Source: Tipula vernalis
Taxonomy: Eukaryota > Arthropoda > Insecta > Diptera > Tipulidae
DNA length: 64,000 bases
Reading direction: 5' to 3'
Assembly (NCBI GenBank): GCA_958295665.1
Contig: OY282560.1
Coordinates: 259,789,368-259,853,367, forward strand
Positions 33,353-44,686 of the stretch are shown piece by piece. A program made the position numbers and the translations under genes. The notes under the pieces were generated by a model. The model was given only the letters and a program-made list of their open reading frames with translations, was not told the DNA's origin and ran no database searches. How positions within the stretch are numbered: position 1 is the stretch's first letter; the number at the start of each line of letters is the position of its first letter.

Positions 33353-34163
33353 TATTAATGATATCTGTGTGCAATATAAGTGTCGTATATGAATAACTCA
33401 GTATAAGAATCATTTGATCCCCGATTAAGATAATTATCTGGATTCAGTAAAAATCAATTCTAATATATTCCGATTAGCGATGATACCGAATATTTTGAAG
33501 GTAAAAACAATACCGTTTAAATTATCAATCTTTGCATCTATCGTTGCAAAAATAATATATATAATATGGTACTGTAAATGTATGTATTGTACTTATTTCG
33601 GTAAATGTATAGACATAACTTGAGAAAACTTTACAAACTTAATTCGAGCGAAAATCTTGAAAATTTCTTCTAAATCTAATTTGAAAAAAAAAAAAAAAAA
33701 TCCCAGCCTCAATTTACATCATTAGGATTTAATTTCCACTCATTTTCGTGATTTTTTGGTCAAGAAAATCACTGGAATAATTAAATCCTACAATTGAAAA
33801 TTGAATCCAATATTTCCAGAAAATTATTTCAATATCGATTTCATATAAATTTTCAAGATTCTCGCTCGAATTAATGATCCTTCACCTAAATACATATATA
33901 TATGTAGTTTCCCAAATTATACCTACGTTTACTGATATACATACATTTACCGTAACTTAAATGTAAATGTAGCTTTTGTAGTTAATTCTTGATTTTTGTG
34001 AACGTAAATGTCATAATTGTGCCTTTGCAACACAAATAATTTACTATAATAGCCTAAATGTAGCTTACAACTTTTACATTCATCTTTTATTATTATTCAA
34101 TCATACATGCCATATAAATTTGAAAAACAAAACGACAAAAAAATTTATCTCAAGAATGTAATT

Positions 34164-34231
34164 TTCGAGGTTCGAACTACGATCTAAAATTTTAAAATCC
34201 ACAACGCTAACACCTAGACTACTGCGGCATG
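34164..34231 (-). repeat. tRNA-like segment (possible SINE head), copy 1
   Basis: On the minus strand GTAGTCTAGGTGTTAGCG resembles a tRNA D-arm/A box, and about 35 bases later AGTTCGAACC matches a T-arm/B box. The anticodon region is AT-rich and unconvincing, so a functional tRNA is unlikely. Confidence 0.4.
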
Positions 34232-34669
34232 GGAATTTGCCGAAAAATTACTTGGTTTTATAAAAAGTTTTGAGCATTCTACTAAATTATATAATATGTA
34301 GATAGATTTACACAATGTGACGTATCAACATAGAGAAATTGTTATTTTAATGTAATTTGGTATACAGATGAAGAAAAATATTCTAAGAATAATTTCCTTT
34401 TACATCATATCGGAAAAATCACGGAAAATGCGAGAAAATCGCGAATTTCCACTCGGAAAATTCGTCGGGAAAAGACTAAAAAAAATATGCTGATCATCCA
34501 ACATTAATTTAAATTTTTTTTTTGTCGTGATTTTTGAAAAATGGATGAAAAAAAAATCATAAAAAAAAAATTAAATACATCCCAACTCCGTATGCTGCTA
34601 ACTACGCAGCTGTACTATTTAAAAAAATCATCAAACATTCTTTTCTATAAAAAAAATACACAATACATA

Positions 34670-34874
34670 TCGCTCATTTGCTGCAACAATGACACAATTT
34701 AAAAATAACAAATGTTATAATTTGAGAGACATTTCCGTTTGTCTTGTAGTGAGCTTTATAGCTTTAGGTGTGTCGTTATATCAGTTTTAACTATATTAAA
34801 AAGCCGATATTTCTCTATAAATAAGTCAAAAACGACCGATTTTGAGTTATGCCATTGTGGTAGCAAATGAGCGA
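34670..34874. mobile_element. 205 bp TA-flanked MITE, copy 1
   Basis: Terminal repeats TCGCTCATTTGCTGCAACAATG and CATTGTGGTAGCAAATGAGCGA pair over 22 bp with two mismatches, and TA flanks both ends, as for Tc1/mariner-type MITEs. Confidence 0.75.
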
Positions 34875-35090
34875 TATACAATTGACCATTTTAGAGATGG
34901 CGCTGTAAAATTTGGATAATTTTTCCAGATTTGAAGGCTTTACAGAGTTTTCCCAGACTTGAGACCAGACTCAATCGCATTTTCATGCAAAAAGACATCA
35001 TATAGCCATTTTACGTCAACGAAATCGGTCTCGAAGTAGTTTTTCGTGCGGACATATATACATACCCGCAATTATTGCTCGTTTAATAAT

Positions 35091-36886
35091 AGTCCCAGGA
35101 GCACCGAGCTATGCTCGTTCCGAATTACATTAGGGTTTGTTACACGTTCATGTCACTGAGTTTCACCTCATTCAATTGAGCAATATGTTAGTTCCATTTA
35201 GACTGTCGATTTTCCAGAAAAATTTCCGACACTCATGTTTGAATCCCATTCTATACTAAACAAATCCCATTCTATACAATTCATCCCAATTGAAAGGAAA
35301 TGGTTTAATTCTATTGAAACTAGAATAATATTCATATTCCCATTTTACAATCCCATTTTCATGGTACATACCGAGTTCTATCGAAATCGGTTGAGAAATG
35401 GCTTTGGTCCATTGGAATTGGCCATTTTACAGAACCTATACGATCCATATTTGGAACTAATTTATGATCTCTATATAATTCTCAAAAATCACAATTGAAC
35501 AAATAAAAAAAACAAAACACAATGCAATATCAATAGCAATAACAACAATTAGATTTCCTTTGTTAGAAAATAAAATAAAAATGAAACCCGAACCTCTCCA
35601 GAAAGCCTACTAAAATATTTTTCCAAGTAATCAAAACCCATTACAATTGCTTCCTTTCACTAGAAAATTTCCATCTAACCAATTACTATTAACAAAAGAA
35701 AATAGTAAAAATATGAATTCCCATTGGAGGATCCTCTTAAACGAATTTTACTGAAATAAAACCACCCCAACCAACATTAATAAAAATCAAATAACCGTTT
35801 CAGAAACCGGTAGTAAGTTAAAAAGTAAGATAAAACCAAGCAAACAGCGGCTCACCGGACGAGAACTTCCTTAACGTTTTTTTTAAGAATCAATACCCGG
35901 TGTTATCGCGTTTTGGCACTCGAAAACTCTCTTTCACCAATTATGATCAATAAAAAAATATTCAAAAAAACGAACCCCAGGCCTATTAGAGGACCCACTA
36001 AACGACATTTCCCGAAATCAAAGTCCACTGCAAATGTTTCCTAACACTAGAAAATCCCTGCTCACCAATTATTACAAAAATCGTTGAACTTAAAAAATGG
36101 ACCTCGACCATCCGGAGGACCCTCTAAACATATATTTCCCGAAATCAACACCCATTGCAGACCTTTCAAAACCCTATTTGACTTCAATCAATACCCATGG
36201 CGATCGCTTCCTGCCGCTCGAATATCTCTCATTACCAAATGTTTACCAAAATTGTTAAAATGAAAAAAGGAACCCGGATACCACTGAAAGACCCTAAGCT
36301 AATTTTTTTAAACCAAGACCCATTGCAATCTCTGTCTGGCACCCACCCGCTCACAAATTTTTACCAAAAATGTAAAAATTAAAAAAAAGAAGCCCGGGCT
36401 CAACTGGAGAACCCCCTAAACGAATTTTCCAAAAATTTATACCCATCACAATCGCTTCGTGGCACTCGAAAACCCTCTTTACCAACTTTTAACAAAATAG
36501 TTAAAATTTAAAAAACCCAAGTTCCAATGGATGACACTCTGGACTGGTAAACATACTTACCAATTTTCAACAAAATCATTAAAACTATAAAAATGGAGTC
36601 TGAATTTTCCTGAAATCAAGACCAATGGGGATCACCTTATACCACTTAAAAACACTTCTTACCAATATTTACCAACATCGTGAAAATTACAAAGGAGCCC
36701 GAGTTCCACTGAAGAACCCCCTAAACTATTTTTTTCGAAATCAAGACCGGTCACAATTGATTCTTGGTACACGAAAACCCCAGCTTACCAATTTTTACCA
36801 AAATCGTAAAAATTAAAAAAAGGCCTGGGCACAAATGGAGAACACCTTCTAAATTATCAAGACCCATCGCAATCGCTTCCTGGCAC
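35091..36886. repeat. Duplicated block A, copy 2
   Basis: Second copy of block A, joined directly to the end of block B. It lacks the left hairpin arm of copy 1 and ends after CTTCCTGGCAC. Confidence 0.92.
35610..36886. repeat. Tandem array of about 120 bp units, copy 2
   Basis: Same units in the same order as in copy 1. The last unit is truncated compared with copy 1, which continues for about 150 bp. Confidence 0.85.
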
Positions 36887-37217
36887 GAAAAGACGACGTT
36901 CTTCGAAGTTCGACGAAGAAATGACGTTCCAAGCATCTGATTTTGTATTAAAATAAAAAACTAGTGTTTTTTAAATAAACAACAGTAGTTGTATAAATAA
37001 ATTTTTTATTTGTATTATTTTTCACAAATGATTTTGTACTATTATCATGACCGCTAGCCCGCTACAGATATTTTCGAGTCGAGGTGCATTATCTCTATTA
37101 GCACATTTTCTTCCGATAGTATATACCGAGAGTGCTAAGATAATTATTGGTGATCCAGAATAGGAAAAATCAAAAGGGAAGTTCAATAATCGGGGAATTG
37201 GTTAAAGTTGAACCAAA

Positions 37218-38341
37218 TTATGATTTATACGAGGACGTTGATGGTACCTTGATGGAAATATCGGATAAAATATCAAATATTGTTTCAGCACCACCGCATT
37301 CTTTAGCCACAATTGGATAATTCTTGAAACTGCCTGCATATTCAGATGTGCTATTGCGCGCTAAAATAAAAGCACAATGCTTACTACTCTTACCTTGTTT
37401 ACCGGAGATGGTGGAGGAATAAAATTTATAGTCTGTCGCTAGCTTCATCACTCCTAACGCTACCACCATTTGAAGTATTACGACAATTATTTTATTTGCT
37501 CTACTAAACCACCGATGACGCTTGAAACCAAAAAGCATCCACCAGTCAACGGTGTTTTAATAAAACTTATTTTTATAGTTGCGTGAAAAACGGTTTAGTA
37601 AAAAAGTGAAAGTACCACCCAACGTATCCTATGGGGTAGTCATTGTCCAAACATTTATACTGTTGACAATGGGCACTTGAAAAGAAAAAACTAAAATAAT
37701 TTTCAAAACTTAAACTATTTTTATTAACCAATTTATTGTATCATCATGTCGTGTTGCTGTTTCAGCCAACGCTAACATGGCTAAAGCGGTATTACTTCGT
37801 ACATTTCGGTGTTCATCAATTAAACCATTTATTATCACTTCGATCAATAGCTTGATAATACAAGATGAAATCGCGTTTATTCGAACAGCGATTTGTTGTA
37901 CGATTTTTATGCCAGTATAACGATCTTGCCATTTGGTACTCTGGCAGACCACCTTGAGGAACGATAATAATGTTGGAATGCCAAAAACAATTGCGACCAC
38001 CACAAAAGCATGTGCAATGGTATTTCGTATATACGCCTCTATATTATCGATATCGGGACGCATTGCAGAAATCATTGCTGTTATACCGGTCGAATTTACT
38101 ATTTTTGAGATTATCTCGTAATCTTTATATTCCTTAAGTTAAGGGTCATAAATAGTTTCTATAATTTTCAATAACACAATATCTAACAGATATTTATCAT
38201 AATTTTGTGCATCCACAAGCGAAGGATTAGTATCGCATTTTATTTGAGGAGTTACATCCCATCGATTATGCCGCGTTGGTTTTGATACTCGTACCTTATT
38301 TTGATTTAAGAACGATTTTTTATGTGATATTTTATTTTTAT
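37218..38341 (-). pseudogene. SF3B1-like (U2 snRNP splicing factor HEAT-repeat protein) relic or diverged paralogue
   Basis: On the minus strand, 38264-38247 encodes RWDVTP, the repeated RWDxTP motif of the SF3B1 N-terminus. After an in-frame TAA (38139-38141) comes AMRPDIDNIEAYIRNTIAHAF, then GIPTLLSFLKVVCQS and GIKIVQQIA, then INGLIDEHRNVRSNTALAML (38070-37740). These track the SF3B1 HEAT repeats closely in order. After stops (37712 onward) a further open piece in the same register (37538-37218) holds ANKIIVVILQMV and ECGGAETIFDIL, resembling later SF3B1 helices more weakly. SF3B1 is normally about 1300 residues, so several hundred between the motif and the HEAT block are missing. The identification is strong for the central block and moderate elsewhere. 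Most likely a decayed duplicate; a diverged gene with short introns is less likely. Confidence 0.72.
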
Positions 38342-38793
38342 ATATTTATTCTATTCCACTCATTTTCGTGATTTTTTGGTCAAGAAAATCACTGGAATAA
38401 TTAAATCCTACAATTGAAAATTGAATCCAATATTTCCAGAAAATTATTTCAATATCGATTTCATATAAATTTTCAAGATTCTCGCTCGAATTAATGATCC
38501 TTCACCTAAATACATATATATATATATATATGTAGTTTCCCAAATTATACCTACGTTTACTGATATACATACATTTACCGTAACTTAAATGTAAATGTAG
38601 TTTTTGTAGTTAATTCTTGATTTTTGTGAACGTAAATGTCATAATTGTGCCTTTGCAACACAAATAATTTACTATAATAGCCTAAATGTAGCTTACAACT
38701 TTTACATTCATCTTTTATTATTATTCAATCATACATGCCATATAAATTTGAAAAAAAAAACGAAAAAAAAATTTATCTCAAGAATGTAATTTT

Positions 38794-38860
38794 CGAGGTT
38801 CGAACTACGATCTAAAATTTTAAAATCCACAACGCTAACACCTAGACTACTGCGGCATGG
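38794..38860 (-). repeat. tRNA-like segment (possible SINE head), copy 2
   Basis: Same A-box and B-box-like motifs as at 34164-34231, carried by the duplicated block. Confidence 0.4.
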
Positions 38861-39318
38861 GAATTTGCCGAAAAATTACTTGGTTTTATAAAAAGTTTTG
38901 AGCATTCTACTAAATTATATAACATGTAGATAGATTTACACAATGTGACGTATCAACATAGAGAAAGATAAAATTTGTCAGATCTTTCTGTAATTTGGTA
39001 TACAGATGAAGAAAAATATTCTAAGAATAATTTCCTTTTACATCATATCGGAAAAATCACGGAAAATGCGAGAAAATCGCGAATTTCCACTCGGAAAATT
39101 CGTCGGGAAAAGACTAAAAAAAATATGCTGATCATCCAACATTAATTTAAATTTTTTTTTTTTTTGTCGTGATTTTTGAAAAATGGACATCCATGAAAAA
39201 AAAATCATAAAAAAAAAATTAAATACATCCCAACTCCGTATGCTGCTAACTACGCAGCTGTACTATTTAAAAAAATCATCAAACATTCTTTTCTATAAAA
39301 AAAAATACACAATACATA

Positions 39319-39523
39319 TCGCTCATTTGCTGCAACAATGACACAATTTAAAAATAACAAATGTTATAATTTGAGAGACATTTCCGTCTGTCTTGTAGTG
39401 AGCTTTATAGCTTTAGGTGTGTCGTTATATCAGTTTTAACTATATTAAAAAGCCGATATTTCTCTATAAATAAGTCAAAAACGACCGATTTTGAGTTATG
39501 CCATTGTGGTAGCAAATGAGCGA
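39319..39523. mobile_element. 205 bp TA-flanked MITE, copy 2
   Basis: Same terminal repeats and TA flanks as the copy at 34670-34874. Its position inside block C shows it was there before the block duplicated. Confidence 0.75.
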
Positions 39524-40439
39524 TATACAATTGACCATTTTAGAGATGGCGCTGTAAAATTTGGATAATTTTTCCAGATTTGAAGGCTTTACAGAGTTTT
39601 CCCAGACTTGAGACCAGACTCAATCGCATTTTCATGCAAAAAGACATCATATAGCCATTTTACGTCAACGAAATCGGTCTCGAAGTAGTTTTTCGTGCGG
39701 ACATATATACATACCCGCAATTATTGCTCGTTTAATAATATAGAAGATAGAATTTAAACATTTTTGATGTTTTTTTAACTTAGAAATTTTAAATCTATTA
39801 CGGAATTTCTGAGAATCTCTGTGCGCCCATTATTTTGGCGAGTAGTTTTAGCTCTCAAATCCTACTGATCGCGAAAATGTGTAAAAAAATTTGTTTATAG
39901 TTTTTTAACACAGAAGTTCCACAGATAAGACCAACTTTGTTTAATAACAACATCGCATTTTATCATAGTTCTCCTCATTGACAATTTTTACAACTTTAAG
40001 CCGCCGTGGTTTCCATGATAAAATTAATAATTTTTCAAATTTTAGGCGAACACCTTTTTGAAACCACAAAAATAACAAAATAAATTAAAACACAAAAATT
40101 TTTGTTTTTAAAAAACTTTTACATAAAACTTTAAATATTATTAAAAAAAAAACCAACGTGTTCGATGACTTAGGTTCATCAAGGCCATCAAGGCGACCAT
40201 CAGGTTTCGTAACAACAGAAATTTCTAGACATTGGGTGATACCAAAATTATATGGTCAACTATGTACATATATTATTATTTATAGAGATGCAATTATAAA
40301 AACCAAACAACAACAAAGTTCTTTAAAGAGATATCTACATAGTAGGAGAATTTTTTCAAATTAAATAGATACTCGTAAATAAAGGGTGTTCCATCTGTTA
40401 TTATTTTTATTAATATTAAAAAAGACACATAATGTTGGT

Positions 40440-40830
40440 CGGAAATTTAAAATTTTTTATTGAAAATGATTGTTGGTGCGGCTGTTACAGGCCTGCATTC
40501 AAACATCAAAATTTTCGATGACTTTTTCCAATAAAAGCAGTTCAATGGCCTTAATTTCAGCTCTAATTTTTTTCTTATGACCTTAAATTGTTTGTGGATC
40601 ATTGCTATACACTTTACTTTTCAAAAAATCCCGAAGAAAATATTCTAACGGTTTCAAATCACTTTATCTTGGTGGCAATTGACATAAGCATTTCTTGAAA
40701 TTATGCGATCATCGAACTTGGTTGCCAACTAGACGAGTGTTTCACAATTTGTGTTACATGTGGCACCGTCATGTTGAAACCAAACATCATCTAAATCAAT
40801 TTCATCCAATTCTGGCCACAAAAATCTAGT
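40440..40830 (-). pseudogene. Tc1/mariner-superfamily transposase relic
   Basis: Minus-strand text includes WPELDEIDLDDVWFQHDGAT (around 40815-40755), the second catalytic Asp region, then TKFDDRIISRNA and the degraded block that would hold the third acidic residue. The C-terminal part has MFECRPVTAAP. Stops and indels interrupt it. The DNA-binding domain is missing from this copy. Confidence 0.68.
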
Positions 40831-40985
40831 TAACAACAGAGAACAAAAATCCAGTTAACAACAGAGATAACAGAACGAACATTTTCGTAAACGAATCCAT
40901 AACTAAAAATGGCATAGTTGTGTCTTTTCGTTTGTCAAAACATTTTCGGGTTGCCACCGCACAATAATAGTATATTATTCAACGA

Positions 40986-41074
40986 GCATATAATGATAGC
41001 TGTTATTCATAAAGACGAAGAATACCGACACGAGCCGATAGGCGAGTGTTATGTGAATAACAACCATTATATGC
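40986..41074. repeat. Imperfect inverted repeat
   Basis: GCATATAATGATAGCTGTTATTCATA pairs with TGTGAATAACAACCATTATATGC around a GC-richer centre. About 89 bp in total; possibly the end of a small MITE. Confidence 0.55.
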
Positions 41075-41332
41075 GATTAAAATTGTATTTTATTATCAAA
41101 TCCTTTAAATAAATCTAAAATAATTAACGTCGACATTTTCACGTCTCAATTTAATAATAATGAAAATAGCATGAGACTACTAGATAAAATTTCCAAAAAT
41201 GAAATTTTTATTTGGTAGTAGTGAATAATGGAAGAAAGGACTACTAGATAAACTAGCAATGAATAATGGATATAATTATAATTGAAATAACAAACGTATA
41301 ATGAATAATGAATATATTATATTATACGTTAG
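41066..41332. repeat. Repeat R, copy 1 (left part, before the hAT-like element)
   Basis: ATCAAATCCTTTAAATAA..GTCGACATTTT..CGTCTCAATTTAAT..ACTACTAGATAAA matches 49078-49271 and 49641-49708. The remainder resumes at 42238 after the insertion. Confidence 0.85.
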
Positions 41333-42237
41333 CAGAGCCTTCTAGAGTATAGAGCCATAATCTTAATGACGTATTTTTTAGAAGCTTTTTTAGTGGTATA
41401 ACTTTGCACTGATTTCCATAGTAAAAATGGTGTTTTTTTGCTTCAAGTTTTTCAATGAAAAAAGCAAAAATATTATAAAATGTTTATATAAAAGTTTTCT
41501 ACATATCTTCAAGAACAATATACAAGAAGGCCATATTGGTGTTAAGTAAATATTAATTGCAGAAATATTGAAATCAAATTATTTCTAAAATATTTTTTTG
41601 GAACTTTCATTTTGAAAAATACATCAAAGTTGGCCCTAAGTTAAAATAATACTTGCTAAACTTATCTTTAGTTTTACTAGTGTACGTAAGATGTCTAAAA
41701 TGGTTACAGAAAAACACGAAAAAAAATTATTTAATCGCAAAATTATCACCCGTTCCTATATTTTGTGAATTTGTTTTGCATTTCCTACAATTTTTGAACT
41801 TGAAGTTTCCCCAGGTGGTAATTTTTGGTACGATTTTTTCAAATTTTTACGGCCGTCATTGCCATCTATGTAATGTATATTGACTTAATAACCAAACGAA
41901 TCGTTGTAAGCTATTATTTTAATTTGACCAGAATACGGTTGTTATGAAATTTTTTTTATGTTTTGGTTTATATAAATCAATTATTACAAGAAAATGAAAA
42001 CGATTTACTTAAACGACATTCATATATGTTGAAATTCAAACATTTATGAAAGTATTTCAGAAATCATAATTAAGAATTTGTAACGTTTTCATTTAAAAAT
42101 TTGGCTTAGGAAAAAAAGTGATTTCCCATATGTTTTATGTGTTTTACTATGAAAAGTTCCGTTTTTTCCTCGTTACTAATTCCCTTATAAAAGCTCAGAT
42201 TTTTTGATTGTGGCTCTATAAAACACAGGGTGCTCTG
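41333..42237. mobile_element. hAT-like non-autonomous element, 905 bp
   Basis: Starts CAGAGC and ends GCTCTG. Further in, TATAGAGCCATAATC pairs with GATTGTGGCTCTATA. It is flanked by the direct repeat ACGTTAG (41326-41332 and 42238-42244). The related repeat at 49.7 kb reads TATACGTTAGTCGTGG without insertion, an empty site. No transposase remains in it. Confidence 0.85.
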
Positions 42238-42305
42238 ACGTTAGTCGTGGTTGTTGAACAAATGTTTTTTTGAGCTTAAAAAAACCAACAGATGGAACAC
42301 CCTTT

Positions 42306-44600
42306 ACCATTTTTAATTTTTTTATATACATGTGTGTGGGTGTACTGAGAGGTTTGCAATTCGTGAAACAAGAAAAACGACTGTCACACCGATTAAACTA
42401 TAAAATGTAAACAGAACTTGTGTAATGGAATCAGCTTTTGGAATTAATTAAATTAAACAAATTCGAAGATATATCGGACTACCTTTATTGTTCATCGAAA
42501 AATTGTTGGTTTGATTCATAACTATGGGTTCTCACCTAAGCAGATTTGCAAATATTCGCAATCTGTTTTAAATCTTTTCACATACAGACGGTGTCGGTAT
42601 TTTAATTCGCCTACGCAACCATAGCGAAATTTACAATACGATTCGCAATCAGAAATAGTCACGCCTACATCTTTTCCATTGCGAATTTTGCATTTACAAA
42701 CATAAATGAAAATTTTCCTTATTTTGGTTAGGAAAATTTTCAATCCTGCGATAAACGAGTAGATAAGTAAGTATAGATATTTTTCCTATGTGGATACTTG
42801 ATTGTTCTTATTGTGATTTTTTATTGACGTTTAGAAATGTCTAAAATTACAAAATTATTTGGTAATACATATCGAAAATGTCTCTAACACAGTGACTTGA
42901 AACAAAAATGTCGCTTTGCGATTATTTGCAATCAACTTTATGTGAGAGCCAATATATAGGATAAGTTTGTAAACATCTAACTTGTGATTTTCATTTATAT
43001 TACAGATGATTTTAGAGATCGATTTCATGATTGTGATTATTAACCTAATGATCCGCTAAACTTGATTTGTGAATATATCTGTTTTTTATAGCCAGTTTAT
43101 GTTCCTGCAGCCTTTTGTCAAAAGGTCTTGAGGTTTATCCAATATATGTGTAATATATGACGGCGCACTCAGTACAAGTGATTTTGTATATTTCAGACTT
43201 CAACGAACTGGATGGTATAATCTGCATATCGTTTCAGCTAAACTTGTGCTCATTATTTGTGTAATTTAATTTATTTTTCCCGATAAATCCGATAAAAATA
43301 AATGTTTTCGGTTTACCTCACTACACAAATTTTGGTATTTTGGTTTGTTTAAAGCTTTGGAAAAAACGAAAATTTCAAAAGTTGGCCTAGGCCTATCTAG
43401 AATAGTACTTCCCACACTTTCTTTTGGTGGTCACATTTTCAAATCGACAAATTTTCGAGCTAATCCAACATTTTTCTGAAAATTTAGTTCAAAAATTACA
43501 ATTACTTAGAATTTAAGTAATTAAAATACAAGATACTGTTACTTGGAAAATGAGTAATTAAAATACAAATTACAAATTGTAATTTGTATTTTAATTACGT
43601 AATTCAAATACATGTAATTCGTTACTGCCCAGCCTTGCTAATGATGATGGCTTGGAAACTGTTACCAAAAAGGATAGGTATCGGCAACACAAATAATGAT
43701 TTAGACCTATTTGGGCCTCTTTGGTAAAGAAACCGAATTGAAATTGGAATTCCAAAACAAAATGGAACAATTCGTCCGATTTGCTCGTAAGATTCAAAAT
43801 TTTCAAATTTTCCCAAAGTATCAAATCAACTGACACATTCAGATGTTATCAGTAGTATCTATCGAATATTTTTTTTTTTATGTGCCGGTGTAATTATTTT
43901 ACTTAGAACTTAGTGTGAACTGTGTTTTTATTAGATTATTTATTAAATATGGCCCACAGAATGTCTTGTCGGGAACTAAAATTTCATCGACAGAGAAATG
44001 GCGTTTTAACGACAAACGTCATTTGATATCGACATTCATAATACCAATTTTTGTAGTCGAACAGATATCGACACGACCACGACAATCATAATCCGGGTCT
44101 TTGTTTAATTTAAATTGCTAGGCAACTTTGGCAAGGGTTGGGACGTCCTTCCTAATTTGTCTTAATTCAATTTCTGATGTCATCCTTTTGTCGACAGCTT
44201 GCGTAATATCCAAGAAAACTGAAGAACAGTATTTCATTTATTCTAAGGCCTGTTTAACTGTATTTACAATTATGTGTACTTGTTTTATTGTTCCAACAAC
44301 ACTACAGTTTTGGAGCTTTTGGGTTCCAGTTTTTAAAAATATGTTAACCGCTGTTCCATTTAAATTTCTCAGAATCTAGGTCCGAATCGTCCTCTATACT
44401 GAAAATATGTTGTTACTAGTTTGTACATTTGGTGTGAACATGGTCTTTAGATGGTCGGAAAACGCAGTATCCTCTTGCCCTAAGTGACTTCTGGCTCAAT
44501 ATTCATCTCGCTTTATGGGCGATTAATGCTGACTCGCTTATGTAATGCTGAATTCCTTGATTTACTTCTTTTCTGAAAGCTATACTCTTAGTGATTTGGT
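42306..44600. other. Interval with no identified gene
   Basis: Short ORFs at 42522-42743, 43591-43836 and 44128-44379 carry no recognised family motif. The only structure seen is the palindrome at 43554. Confidence 0.4.
43554..43598. repeat. Perfect 45 bp palindrome
   Basis: Arms of 22 bases (GTAATTAAAATACAAATTACAA and its inverse) around one central base. Neighbouring TAATTAAAATACAA and TGTAATTCGTTACTGCCCAGCC motifs suggest it belongs to a MITE family. Confidence 0.8.
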
Positions 44601-44686
44601 AGCGTTATTTGATTCAAATTTTATGAATGAAGACCATTGGCACTGCCAAAGCCATCGGTTTGCCCGGTATATATTGTATATAAACT

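Larger units (their letters stand above)
33731..35090. repeat. Duplicated block C+B, copy 1
   Basis: From TTCCACTCATTTTCGTGATT to GCTCGTTTAATAAT. It matches 38356-39739 with few differences (TA-repeat length, short indels, a replaced stretch near 34340/38966). It contains a tRNA-like segment and a 205 bp TA-flanked MITE. Block A copy 2 starts at its last base. Confidence 0.92.
38356..39739. repeat. Duplicated block C+B, copy 2
   Basis: Second copy of 33731-35090, ending at GCTCGTTTAATAAT followed by ATAGAAGATAG. Confidence 0.92.
40382..42304 (-). mobile_element. Tc1/mariner-type element with 18 bp terminal repeats, host to nested insertions
   Basis: Ends AAGGGTGTTCCATCTGTT and its exact inverse, each flanked by TA. 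The left part holds a minus-strand transposase relic; the right part is occupied by repeat R and a hAT-like element. Confidence 0.8.
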
